Assembly: GCF_013385175.1 (NCBI RefSeq)
Contig: NZ_JABZEO010000009.1
Coordinates: 124,001-188,000 of the forward strand
Source: Allochromatium humboldtianum
GTDB lineage: Bacteria > Pseudomonadota > Gammaproteobacteria > Chromatiales > Chromatiaceae
Length of the DNA: 64,000 nucleotides
Direction: 5' to 3'
Shown here: positions 46,781 to 54,320 of the stretch, one piece after another
How positions within the stretch are numbered: the stretch's first letter is position 1
Layout: each line of letters opens with the position of its first letter
Notes under the pieces: generated by a model
Database searches by the model: none
Told to the model about the DNA's origin: nothing
Seen by the model: only the letters and a program-made list of their open reading frames with translations
Made by a program: the position numbers and the translations under genes

Positions 46781-47632
46781 TCAATCACCTGTCGAGCGGC
46801 ATGAGATGGCCCAGGCGACGTCGGCGGCCTGCCGGTTGGCGGCCACATCGTGCACGCGAAAGAGTTCCACACCCTGCATCACACCCAGGGCCGTGGTGGC
46901 ACAGGTGGCCGCCACGCGCTCATCGGCGGCCACATCGCCACAGAGCGCGCCGAGAAAGCGCTTGCGGCTCGTCCCGAGCAGGACCGGGAAGCCCAGTTCG
47001 ACCAGGCGACCCAGTCCGGCCAGCAGTGTCAGGTTGTGCTCCTGATCCTTACCGAAGCCGATGCCGATGCCCGGATCGAGCAGGATGTCGCACTCGCGCA
47101 CACCGGCGGCCAGGGCGGCCTCGGCGCGCGCGGCCAGATGATCGCGGACCTCGGCGACCACGTCCAGGTACTCAGGGGCGCGCTGCATGGTCTGCGGCGT
47201 ACCGCGACGGTGCATGAGCACGATGGGCGCCTGGAGTTCGGCGGCCAGGGGCAGCATGTCGGGATCGTCGAGTCCGGCCGAGGTGTCGTTGATCCAGTCG
47301 GCGCCGGCGGCGAGCGCGGCGCGCGCGACACGCGCCCAGGTGGTGTCGATGCTCAGCGGGATTCCAGCGGGGATGCGGTCGCGCAACTGCCGGACCACAT
47401 CCAGGATGCGCCGTTCCTGCTCCTCGGGCGGAACCGGAGCCGAGCCGGGGCGGGTCGACTCACCGCCGATGTCGAGGATGTCGGCGCCCTCCTCCAGCAT
47501 CCTCAGCGCCCGCGCGACGGCGGCCTCGCGCTCCAGGTAACGGCCGCCGTCGGAAAAGCTGTCCGGTGTGATATTGAGGATGCCCATGAGGCGCGGTGGA
47601 CGTGACGAAGGTGATGGATGAGCGATGGACAT
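46781..47632 (-). CDS. folP: Dihydropteroate synthase
   Basis: FolP joins p-aminobenzoate to the pterin in folate synthesis and is the sulfonamide target. It shows the two signature blocks MGILNITPDSFSDGGRYL and ILDIGGESTRPGSAPV, with SIDTTWARVARAAL, LMHRRGTPQTMQ and GTSRKRFLGAL. ATG 47632 starts a 283-residue protein; the frame is open further upstream but is not typical. It ends three bases before the mrcA stretch begins, so they may be cotranscribed. Confidence 0.95.
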   Translation of the reverse strand: MSIAHPSPSSRPPRLMGILNITPDSFSDGGRYLEREAAVARALRMLEEGADILDIGGESTRPGSAPVPPEEQERRILDVVRQLRDRIPAGIPLSIDTTWARVARAALAAGADWINDTSAGLDDPDMLPLAAELQAPIVLMHRRGTPQTMQRAPEYLDVVAEVRDHLAARAEAALAAGVRECDILLDPGIGIGFGKDQEHNLTLLAGLGRLVELGFPVLLGTSRKRFLGALCGDVAADERVAATCATTALGVMQGVELFRVHDVAANRQAADVAWAISCRSTGD

Positions 47633-47688
47633 GGTGTCTGGAGTTGTGCAGGCTGGAGGTCGAGTGATCCTTGATCGGCCCAATGGTT

Positions 47689-47704
47689 CTATACTGAAGT
47701 ATAG
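47689..47704. promoter_or_regulatory. Perfect palindrome between divergent folP and PilZ genes
   Basis: CTATACT-GA-AGTATAG is a perfect inverted repeat with seven-base arms in the 121-base divergent region. TATACT within it resembles a -10 box on either strand. It may be an operator or overlapping promoters; no regulator gene is adjacent. Confidence 0.4.
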
Positions 47705-47753
47705 GGATTGAACCGGATGGCGATTCGATCGCGCCCGCGAGGGCAAGGGTTCG

Positions 47754-48188
47754 ATGATAAAGCTTCCTTGGATTCAGGTAATGAGGGTCGAGACCATGAT
47801 CCCAGACAAGACTGTCGACGAGCGACGTAGTTTCCGACGGGTACCCTGGACGGGACAGGCGCGCATCTTTCCGCTCAGTCTGGAGGCCTTCGGCACGCTT
47901 CCAGGCATCCAGGAAGTGACCTCGCAGGATATCAGCGAGGGCGGCATCCAGGTACGCAGCGCGCAGATGGTGCCGATCCACTCCCGACTGCTGGTGGAAC
48001 TGGAGTCGAACGAGACCTCCGCGTGGATCCAGGCCGTCGGTTCTGTGGCCTGGATCTCGCCGGCGATGCGCGACGAACCCTGGTGTCTGGGCATCGAATT
48101 CTCGGACGTCGGTGATCTGGCGCGGGCCGGTATCCGTCACATCCTGGACGAGGTCGAGGCGCCGACGCCGGAAGCCTCCCGCGCGTAG
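47754..48188 (+). CDS. PilZ-domain protein, probable cyclic-di-GMP receptor
   Basis: The 144-residue cytoplasmic protein has the two PilZ signatures, RRSFRRV (R-x-x-x-R, about residues 24-30) and DISEGGIQV (about 59-67), which bind c-di-GMP. ATG 47754 has AAGGG four bases upstream; ATG 47796 would give a shorter start. Its last 52 bases overlap the 3' end of convergent glgA. Confidence 0.85.
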   Translation: MIKLPWIQVMRVETMIPDKTVDERRSFRRVPWTGQARIFPLSLEAFGTLPGIQEVTSQDISEGGIQVRSAQMVPIHSRLLVELESNETSAWIQAVGSVAWISPAMRDEPWCLGIEFSDVGDLARAGIRHILDEVEAPTPEASRA

Positions 48189-49636
48189 GCATAGAGTGCG
48201 AGATACTCCCGCGCCGGCCGGCGCCAGGAATAGTCACCCCGCATGCCGTTGAGACGCAACCGGCTGAAGTATTCAGGGAAATCGCGCCAGAGTCCGAGCG
48301 CGCGGTCCATGGCCGTCTCGAGCGATTCCGTGGTCGGCTCGTCGAAAAGGTAGCCGTTGCGCGACTCGAAGGGCGCGGTCGAGTGGTTGGCGTCCCGGAT
48401 GGTATCGGCCAGTCCACCGACCCGTCGCGCGATCGGAACCGTACCATAGCGCATGGCGATCAGTTGCGTCAGCCCGCATGGCTCGTAGAGACTGGGGATG
48501 AGGATCATGTCGGCCCCGGCATAGATCAGATGGGCCAGCGACTCGTCATAGCCGAGTTCGAGATGGGCGTGCGGGTGGGTCTCCAGTGTCGATGCGAGGC
48601 GCGCGAAGCGCTCGGCGATGGCCGGCTCGATCGCGCTGCCCAGGAGCGCGATCTGGGCGCCGGCGTTCAGCCCATACCGGATGCCGTGCGCGATGAGTTC
48701 GACGCCCTTCTGCCGATCCAGACGGCTGACGATGGCGATGATCGGCCGGTCGGCGGCCTCCTCCAACCCGAGACGCGCGCGCAAGGCCTGACGGTCGAGC
48801 GCCTTGCGCTCCAGGCACTCGGGGCCGAAGTTCGCCGGGATGAGCGGATCGGTCAGCGGGTTCCAGACCGCCTCGTCGATGCCGTTGAGGATGCCGCCGA
48901 ACTTGTAGTCATAGCGCTGGAACCAGGATTGCAGTCCCATCCCCTGTTCAGTGTTCCGGATCTCCCAGGCATGGCGCGGCGAGACGGTGTTGACGGCATC
49001 CGCCGCCGCGATGCCGCCCTTCATGAGATTGGCGCGGCGCGGATCGCCGGGGTCGGCCAGCCGATCGGGCGTGAGCAGACGCGCCGCATCCAGACCGACC
49101 CGCGCCAGCAGATCGGCCTCGACCCAGCCCTGATAGCCGACGTTGTGCAGGCTGTAGCAGACCGGAATCCGCCCGAGCGCCTCACGGCGCTCGGCGAGCA
49201 GCACAGGCGCCAGCCCCGTCTGCCAGTCGTTGCAATGCAGCACGTCCGGCCGCGACTCAGGGCGAGAGACATACTCGACCAGGGCGCGCGAGAAGAAGGC
49301 GAACCGCTCGGCGTCGTCCGGCTCGCCATAGATTCGCCCGCGCTCGAAGAAGCCATGCGTCGAGTTGGGCGCGATCAGCCGGCATTCATAGCCATCCAGG
49401 CTCAGACCGAGCACCCGGCAGACGATGGATTCGCCCCCGAAGGGAACCTGTAACTCGATGCCGAGCGGACGCGGTCGCTCCAGGGCATCGAACCTCAGGA
49501 CGTCGTAGGCCGGCAGGATGACCTCGACGCGCTCGCCGACACGCGCCAACTCGCGCGCCAGCCCCTGGACGAAGTCACCGAGACCGCCGGCCTTGGCGAT
49601 GGGCGCGCACTCGGCGCTGACCATGGCGATATGCAT
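48137..49636 (-). CDS. glgA: Glycogen (starch) synthase, GT5 family
   Basis: GlgA extends alpha-1,4-glucan from ADP-glucose. The N-terminal ADP-glucose loop KAGGLGDF is at residues 15-22, and later segments include VLHCNDWQTGLAPVLL, SRLDRQKGVELI and the catalytic LIPSLYEPCGLTQL. The length of 499 is normal. It is the last gene of a four-gene minus-strand glucan operon, 30 bases after the DUF4912 gene. Confidence 0.95.
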   Translation of the reverse strand: MHIAMVSAECAPIAKAGGLGDFVQGLARELARVGERVEVILPAYDVLRFDALERPRPLGIELQVPFGGESIVCRVLGLSLDGYECRLIAPNSTHGFFERGRIYGEPDDAERFAFFSRALVEYVSRPESRPDVLHCNDWQTGLAPVLLAERREALGRIPVCYSLHNVGYQGWVEADLLARVGLDAARLLTPDRLADPGDPRRANLMKGGIAAADAVNTVSPRHAWEIRNTEQGMGLQSWFQRYDYKFGGILNGIDEAVWNPLTDPLIPANFGPECLERKALDRQALRARLGLEEAADRPIIAIVSRLDRQKGVELIAHGIRYGLNAGAQIALLGSAIEPAIAERFARLASTLETHPHAHLELGYDESLAHLIYAGADMILIPSLYEPCGLTQLIAMRYGTVPIARRVGGLADTIRDANHSTAPFESRNGYLFDEPTTESLETAMDRALGLWRDFPEYFSRLRLNGMRGDYSWRRPAREYLALYAYAREASGVGASTSSRM

Positions 49637-49666
49637 TGTTTCGAAGATTGGGAATCGGAATGGCGG

Positions 49667-50602
49667 TTATCGAGGATCATCCGACTCGGGCGGCGGATGC
49701 CGCGCCAGGGCGCGCCGGATGAGTTCGGGGTCGTCGACCCTTACACTGAGCTGAAAGCGTCCGCCCGGCCCCACGCGATAGCGATGACCGAAGAGATCGA
49801 TCTCGGTGTCGGGCGTGCTCCAGCCATGGAGGCGGAGTTCGGCCTCGATGACGAGCCCTGCGGTCGCGGGCGCGGGATCGGCATAGGTCAGACTCGGGAT
49901 GGCGTGCATGAGGGCGGCGACCGCCGGAACCGACGGGCCTGTCGCGACAGGCACTCCAGCGACGGGCGTGAAGATCGAGTCAACCGCGACCTGGGGTGCG
50001 CCACCGACCGAGGTCGAACCCTCCGGCGGCGACTTGAACGCGCCGGGTATGGTTTCCCCCCCCTCTCCCCAACCCTCTTCCTCAAGGCGCGAGGGAGCAC
50101 GCTCGGGCTCAGGCTCAGGTGAAGCGACGTGGTTCCAGTCCATGCCGGGCGGCGCAGGCCGCAGCGACTCCAGTCCCAGCCCCCGCGCCTGCTGGAGCCG
50201 ATTGGAACGCGCCAGCAACAGCCAGCCGCCCTCGGGATTCATCAGGCCCAGCTCGGCCTCGAACAGGCCGGAGCCGTCGCCGACCTGGAAGGCGACCTCA
50301 CCGCTCCCGCTCAAGCCGGACAGATGCAGAGGTTGCTCGCGGACCGGCTTGGAGCCGCCGCCGATGTTCACACGTCCGAGCCTCAGCACGGCCTGCGGCG
50401 CGCCGTCGGCGCGCGGAAAAGACGCGCCATGCCCCACGACCTCATCGGCACGCAACCGCCAGCGCACCCGGACCTCGCCTTCCGCGCCCGGATAGAGCGT
50501 CAGCGGCTCGACCGGGCCGGCGAGCGGAAAGACGGGGACGAGCGGCGCGGCGGGCGGCACCAGATCGGGCGTGACACTGGGCATCGGATCGCGGTCGCTC
50601 AC
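49667..50602 (-). CDS. DUF4912-type protein of the glucan cluster
   Basis: The start GTG 50602 lies in the stop of the GH57 gene (GTGA). The 311-residue protein resembles DUF4912 proteins found with GH57 enzymes: LRLGRVNIGGGSKPVREQPL, FEAELGLMNPEGGWLLLARSNRLQQ, and a C-terminal segment LHGWSTPDTEIDLFGHRYRVGPGGRFQLSVRVDD, as expected of a carbohydrate-binding-like beta domain. Middle residues (APSRLEEEGWGEGGE) are encoded by a C-rich repeat-like sequence. It is probably an accessory factor of alpha-glucan metabolism; the function is unproven. Confidence 0.75.
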   Translation of the reverse strand: MSDRDPMPSVTPDLVPPAAPLVPVFPLAGPVEPLTLYPGAEGEVRVRWRLRADEVVGHGASFPRADGAPQAVLRLGRVNIGGGSKPVREQPLHLSGLSGSGEVAFQVGDGSGLFEAELGLMNPEGGWLLLARSNRLQQARGLGLESLRPAPPGMDWNHVASPEPEPERAPSRLEEEGWGEGGETIPGAFKSPPEGSTSVGGAPQVAVDSIFTPVAGVPVATGPSVPAVAALMHAIPSLTYADPAPATAGLVIEAELRLHGWSTPDTEIDLFGHRYRVGPGGRFQLSVRVDDPELIRRALARHPPPESDDPR

Positions 50603-51801
50603 ACCCCGGACAGGCCGGGATGGGTACGCAGGACAGCCTCGACCGCGTCGAGCGCGGCGGCGGCCGGTCGGGTGCGCGCCTGGAGATGCGGAATCCAGGC
50701 ATCGCCCCAGCACAGGAAACAGCTCGTCTCGGCCTCGAGGATCTGGCGGCGCGCGCGCACCAGGGTCTCGCCCGCGACCTGATAGACGTCCGGCCACGAC
50801 TGACAGAGCGACCAGTAGCGCTCGCTCAACCGGCGCACCTCGTCGACGGCCTGGCGCTGACATTCGGATCCGATCCAGGGCGAGAAATCATCCCGGCAGG
50901 ACTCACCGACGTTCCAGGAGCCGGTTTGCACCTGGGCGCGCGCGGTCGGACGCTGTCGAGCGAGATAGTCGCCGAGCAGCACGGGCGTGATCGGATAGTC
51001 GCCGTCGCGACACTGCTCCATATAGGGCGCGAAGAAGTGACCGAAGAAGCCGGACGGCTCGTGCGTCTGTCTGAACCAGCCGCCGTTCTCGCCGTCGGAC
51101 CAGGTGGTGACGAGCCGCGCCTCGTCCGGACGCGGGGAGACCGTGGAGCGCCAGGACAACTCGTCGCGCAGCCAGCGTGGATTCAGACCATGCCCCTGGG
51201 CATTGGAGACGTCACGGTCGCGCGGCACGATGGTGATGCAGGCCCCATCGTGGCAGGCGACATAGGGCCTGAAGATGTCGTTGACGCCGTCGACGGGAAG
51301 CACATGCACGCCATCGACGATGACGTACTCATAGCCGGCCTGGACCAGTGCCGGGATCATCTCCATCGAGAAAGCCAGCTCGGGCGGCCAGAAGCCGCGC
51401 GGACTGCGCCCGAAGACGCGCTCGATGACGGCGCGCCCGCGTTCGAGCTGCTCGGGCCAGTCGGCACGCGGGATCAGCGGGAAGATCGGGTGATAGTAGC
51501 CCAGGCCGAGCAGCTCGATGTTGTCGGCCGCGCGGTAGCGCTCGAGCATTTCGGGGATGTCGACGATGTGACGGTAGAGATCGACGATGGCCGGGTCGAG
51601 CAACTGCTCCAGCAGCACACCCGAAAAGCTCACATGCAGCCGCGCCACGTCTGCGTACTGTTCGGCATGGCGCACGGCGCGCTCGTAGCAGCGCAGGATC
51701 TGCTCGGCCTCCCAGGGGTTGACCTCGAACAGCAGGCGCAGATTACCGGGCGGCTGATGCATGTGCAGCCCGAGTGCGTGAAAGAGCTGTGCCCTTGCCA
51801 T
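50599..51801 (-). CDS. Glycoside hydrolase family 57 protein
   Basis: GH57 enzymes are alpha-amylases, 4-alpha-glucanotransferases or branching enzymes. This 400-residue protein has the conserved opening LHMHQPPGNL, FWPPELAFSMEM with the probable catalytic glutamate (about 145), and TTWSDGENGGWF near 235 with the probable acid aspartate. Lying between glgX and glgA, it may supply the branching or transfer activity, since no glgB is in view; that is inference. Confidence 0.88.
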   Translation of the reverse strand: MARAQLFHALGLHMHQPPGNLRLLFEVNPWEAEQILRCYERAVRHAEQYADVARLHVSFSGVLLEQLLDPAIVDLYRHIVDIPEMLERYRAADNIELLGLGYYHPIFPLIPRADWPEQLERGRAVIERVFGRSPRGFWPPELAFSMEMIPALVQAGYEYVIVDGVHVLPVDGVNDIFRPYVACHDGACITIVPRDRDVSNAQGHGLNPRWLRDELSWRSTVSPRPDEARLVTTWSDGENGGWFRQTHEPSGFFGHFFAPYMEQCRDGDYPITPVLLGDYLARQRPTARAQVQTGSWNVGESCRDDFSPWIGSECQRQAVDEVRRLSERYWSLCQSWPDVYQVAGETLVRARRQILEAETSCFLCWGDAWIPHLQARTRPAAAALDAVEAVLRTHPGLSGV

Positions 51802-51832
51802 GGATTCTCCCGTCGCCTGAGCGGCTGTCCCC

Positions 51833-53956
51833 CTAGGTTGGCTGGATGGCGGAAGGATCCGATGCCGACCGCCCTTCGAGTACCAGGATACTCCTGGAGC
51901 GCACCAGTTGACGCCCGTCCTCGACCGGGCACTGATCCTCGGGCGGCACCACGTCGGTCGGCGAGGCGCGCGCAGTGTCCAGGGCCAGATGCCAGCGCGC
52001 CGGCGCGATCTCGGGCAGGGCGAAGCGCAGAGCGCGATCGCTCATGTTGATCATGACGTGCAGCAACGCCTCATCGGGACAGACCGGGGCGAGCGTGAAG
52101 GCCAGGATCCGGCTCTCCGGATCGTCCCAGGGTGGGGCCTCCAGTTCCAGACCGTGCCAGACCACGTCCGGGATCTCACCGCCCGGCAGCGGTCGCCCGG
52201 CGAGGAAGTGACGATGACGCAGACTGGGATGACGCTTGCGCAGTGCGATCAGTCCGCGCACGAAGCGCAGCATGGCCGCGTTGCGCTCCATCAACGACCA
52301 GTCGAGCCAGCCGGTCTCGTTGTCCTGACACCAGGCATTGTTGTTGCCCTGTTGTGAGCGCAGCACCTCGTCGCCGGCCAGCAGCATCGGGATGCCCTGG
52401 CTCAGGAACAGCAGGGTCAGCAGGTTCCTGGCCTGACGGCGGCGCAGGGTCAGCACCTCGAGGTTCGGGGTCTCGCCCTCGGTGCCGCAGTTCCAGCTCA
52501 GATTGTCGTCGGTGCCGTCGCGGTTGCCTTCGTGATTGGCCAGATTGTGCTTGCGGTTGTAGGAGACCAGATCCCAGAGCGTGAAGCCGTCGTGACAGGT
52601 GACGAAGTTGATGCTGTTGATCGGCTTGCGCAGATTGGCCTCGTACAGATCGCTGCTGCCCGAGATCCGGGTGGCGATCTCGGGCACCAGGCCCGGATCG
52701 CCGCGCACGAAGCGCCGGATGCTGTCGCGATAGCGTCCGTTCCATTCCATCCAGCGATAGCCGGGGAAGGTGCCGACCTGATAGAGCCCGGCGGCATCCC
52801 AGGCCTCGGCGATGATCTTGGTCGCCGCCAGGGTGTCGGACAGCTCGATGCCCCAGATCACCGGCGGGTTGGCCAGTGGACGTCCATCGGAATCGCGCGC
52901 CATGGCGCTGGCCAGGTCGAACCGGAAACCGTCGACGTGCATCTCGCGCACCCAGTATTCGAGCGCGTCGATGATGAAGTTGGTCACCAGCGGATGATTG
53001 GCGTTGACCGTGTTGCCGCAGCCGGTGAAGTCGAGATAGATCCCCTTGTCGATGGCGTCGAGACAGTAGAAGGTCTCGTTGCCGAAGCCCTTGAAGGTGA
53101 GCGTGGGACCGCCCGCCCCGCCCTCGCTGGTGTGGTTGAAGACCACGTCGAGGATGACGCCGATGCCGGCGCGATGCAGCGCCTTGACCATGTCGCGGAA
53201 CTCGCGCCTGTGCGTGCCCTGTTCGGGCGTGACGCAGAAACCCGGATGCGGTGAGAAGAAGCCGAAACTGCTGTAGCCCCAGAAGTTGCGCAGACCGGCC
53301 TTCCAGACCGGCTCGGGCACGTCCTGTTCGTCGAAGGCCATCACCGGCATCAGCTCGACATGGGTGATGCCGAGTTCCTTGAGATAGGGGATCTTCTCGA
53401 TCAGGCCGAGAAAGGTGCCCGGATGGCGGACGCCCGAGCTGGGATGGCGGGTGAAGCCGCCGACATGCAGCTCGTAGATGATCATCTGCTCGCTCGACAG
53501 CCGGATGGGTTCGTCGCCCTCCCAGTCGTATTCCTCGGCGAGCACGATGGCGCGCGGCGAGTCGTGCGGCTGGACACCCTTGCGCTGGCGCTGCCAGCGA
53601 TCCCAGCCGGCGACATTGACCGCGCGCGCCCAGGGATCGACCAGCTCGATGCTCGGATCGAAGCGCCAGCCGTGGCCATGCGGGTCGTTCGGACCTTCCA
53701 GGCGCCAGGTGTAATGGGTGCCCGGCGGCAGATCCTCGACCATCAGGTGCCAGGAGAAGAAGGTGTGATTGGTGCGCGGATCGAGCCGGATGGTCTGGAA
53801 GGGCTCGGGACTGGTCGCCGACTCGTAGAGCAGCAACTCGGCTCCAGTGGCGTGCCGACTGTAGACGGAGAAGTTGACGCCCGCATCCTCGACGGTCGCG
53901 CCGGGCGGATAGCGTCGTCCCGGCAGTACAGGATAGGGAGCGTTTGAGGCTGGCAT
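51833..53956 (-). CDS. glgX: Glycogen debranching enzyme, isoamylase type
   Basis: This GH13_11 enzyme hydrolyses alpha-1,6 branches. An N-terminal CBM48 domain (GATVEDAGVNFSVYSRHATG) precedes the catalytic barrel, with GVILDVVFNHT, HVDGFRFDLAS (nucleophile aspartate), IIAEAWD (acid) and TCHDGFTLWDLVSYN. The start is set at ATG 53956 (707 residues); ATG 54001 would add 15 residues, and neither has a strong ribosome-binding site. It is the first gene of the glucan operon (31 bases to GH57). Confidence 0.93.
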   Translation of the reverse strand: MPASNAPYPVLPGRRYPPGATVEDAGVNFSVYSRHATGAELLLYESATSPEPFQTIRLDPRTNHTFFSWHLMVEDLPPGTHYTWRLEGPNDPHGHGWRFDPSIELVDPWARAVNVAGWDRWQRQRKGVQPHDSPRAIVLAEEYDWEGDEPIRLSSEQMIIYELHVGGFTRHPSSGVRHPGTFLGLIEKIPYLKELGITHVELMPVMAFDEQDVPEPVWKAGLRNFWGYSSFGFFSPHPGFCVTPEQGTHRREFRDMVKALHRAGIGVILDVVFNHTSEGGAGGPTLTFKGFGNETFYCLDAIDKGIYLDFTGCGNTVNANHPLVTNFIIDALEYWVREMHVDGFRFDLASAMARDSDGRPLANPPVIWGIELSDTLAATKIIAEAWDAAGLYQVGTFPGYRWMEWNGRYRDSIRRFVRGDPGLVPEIATRISGSSDLYEANLRKPINSINFVTCHDGFTLWDLVSYNRKHNLANHEGNRDGTDDNLSWNCGTEGETPNLEVLTLRRRQARNLLTLLFLSQGIPMLLAGDEVLRSQQGNNNAWCQDNETGWLDWSLMERNAAMLRFVRGLIALRKRHPSLRHRHFLAGRPLPGGEIPDVVWHGLELEAPPWDDPESRILAFTLAPVCPDEALLHVMINMSDRALRFALPEIAPARWHLALDTARASPTDVVPPEDQCPVEDGRQLVRSRSILVLEGRSASDPSAIQPT

Positions 53957-54089
53957 AAGGGCGGAGCGGTCTCGAACAGTCGCTGTAACGAGCGCCATCA
54001 TAACATGCTCGTATCCGTCGCTTATGTGGGATGACCTGCACGCAACAACCGTTCTCAGCCAGTGGGCGCCGAGGTTGGTGCGAAGTCGC

Positions 54090-54320
54090 GTTCAAGCGGA
54101 GGGCTTCACGCTCCACATTCGCCCGCTTGGCGAAGAAGCTGAGGCGATCGTACGCTGCCCGAGCTTCAAGGCCCGGCGCTGGGTCGTAGATCGCACACAA
54201 AACCGCTTCCGTCGCCGGCCGGTGCGCTGGGGGAAACACGATGATACCTATCCGGCCATGGTGCATCTGGCGTTCGACATCATCACCCAGCGGACCACCG
54301 GCCTTGTGGGACAGGCCCTT
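54090..54320 (+). pseudogene. Decayed C-terminus of an IS5-family transposase
   Basis: In one frame the translation EGFTLHIRPLGEEAEAI, ARRWVVDRTQNRFRR and HLAFDIITQR matches the C-terminal part of IS5-type DDE transposases (family pattern HIRxRGEEA, RRWVVERTHSWLNRFRRLLIRW, HLAxAxIxxR). The step RTQNRFRR lacks the four or so residues HSWL, and the N-terminal two thirds including the first two catalytic aspartates are absent. No terminal repeats are found. It is a genuine remnant rather than a functional gene. Confidence 0.7.
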
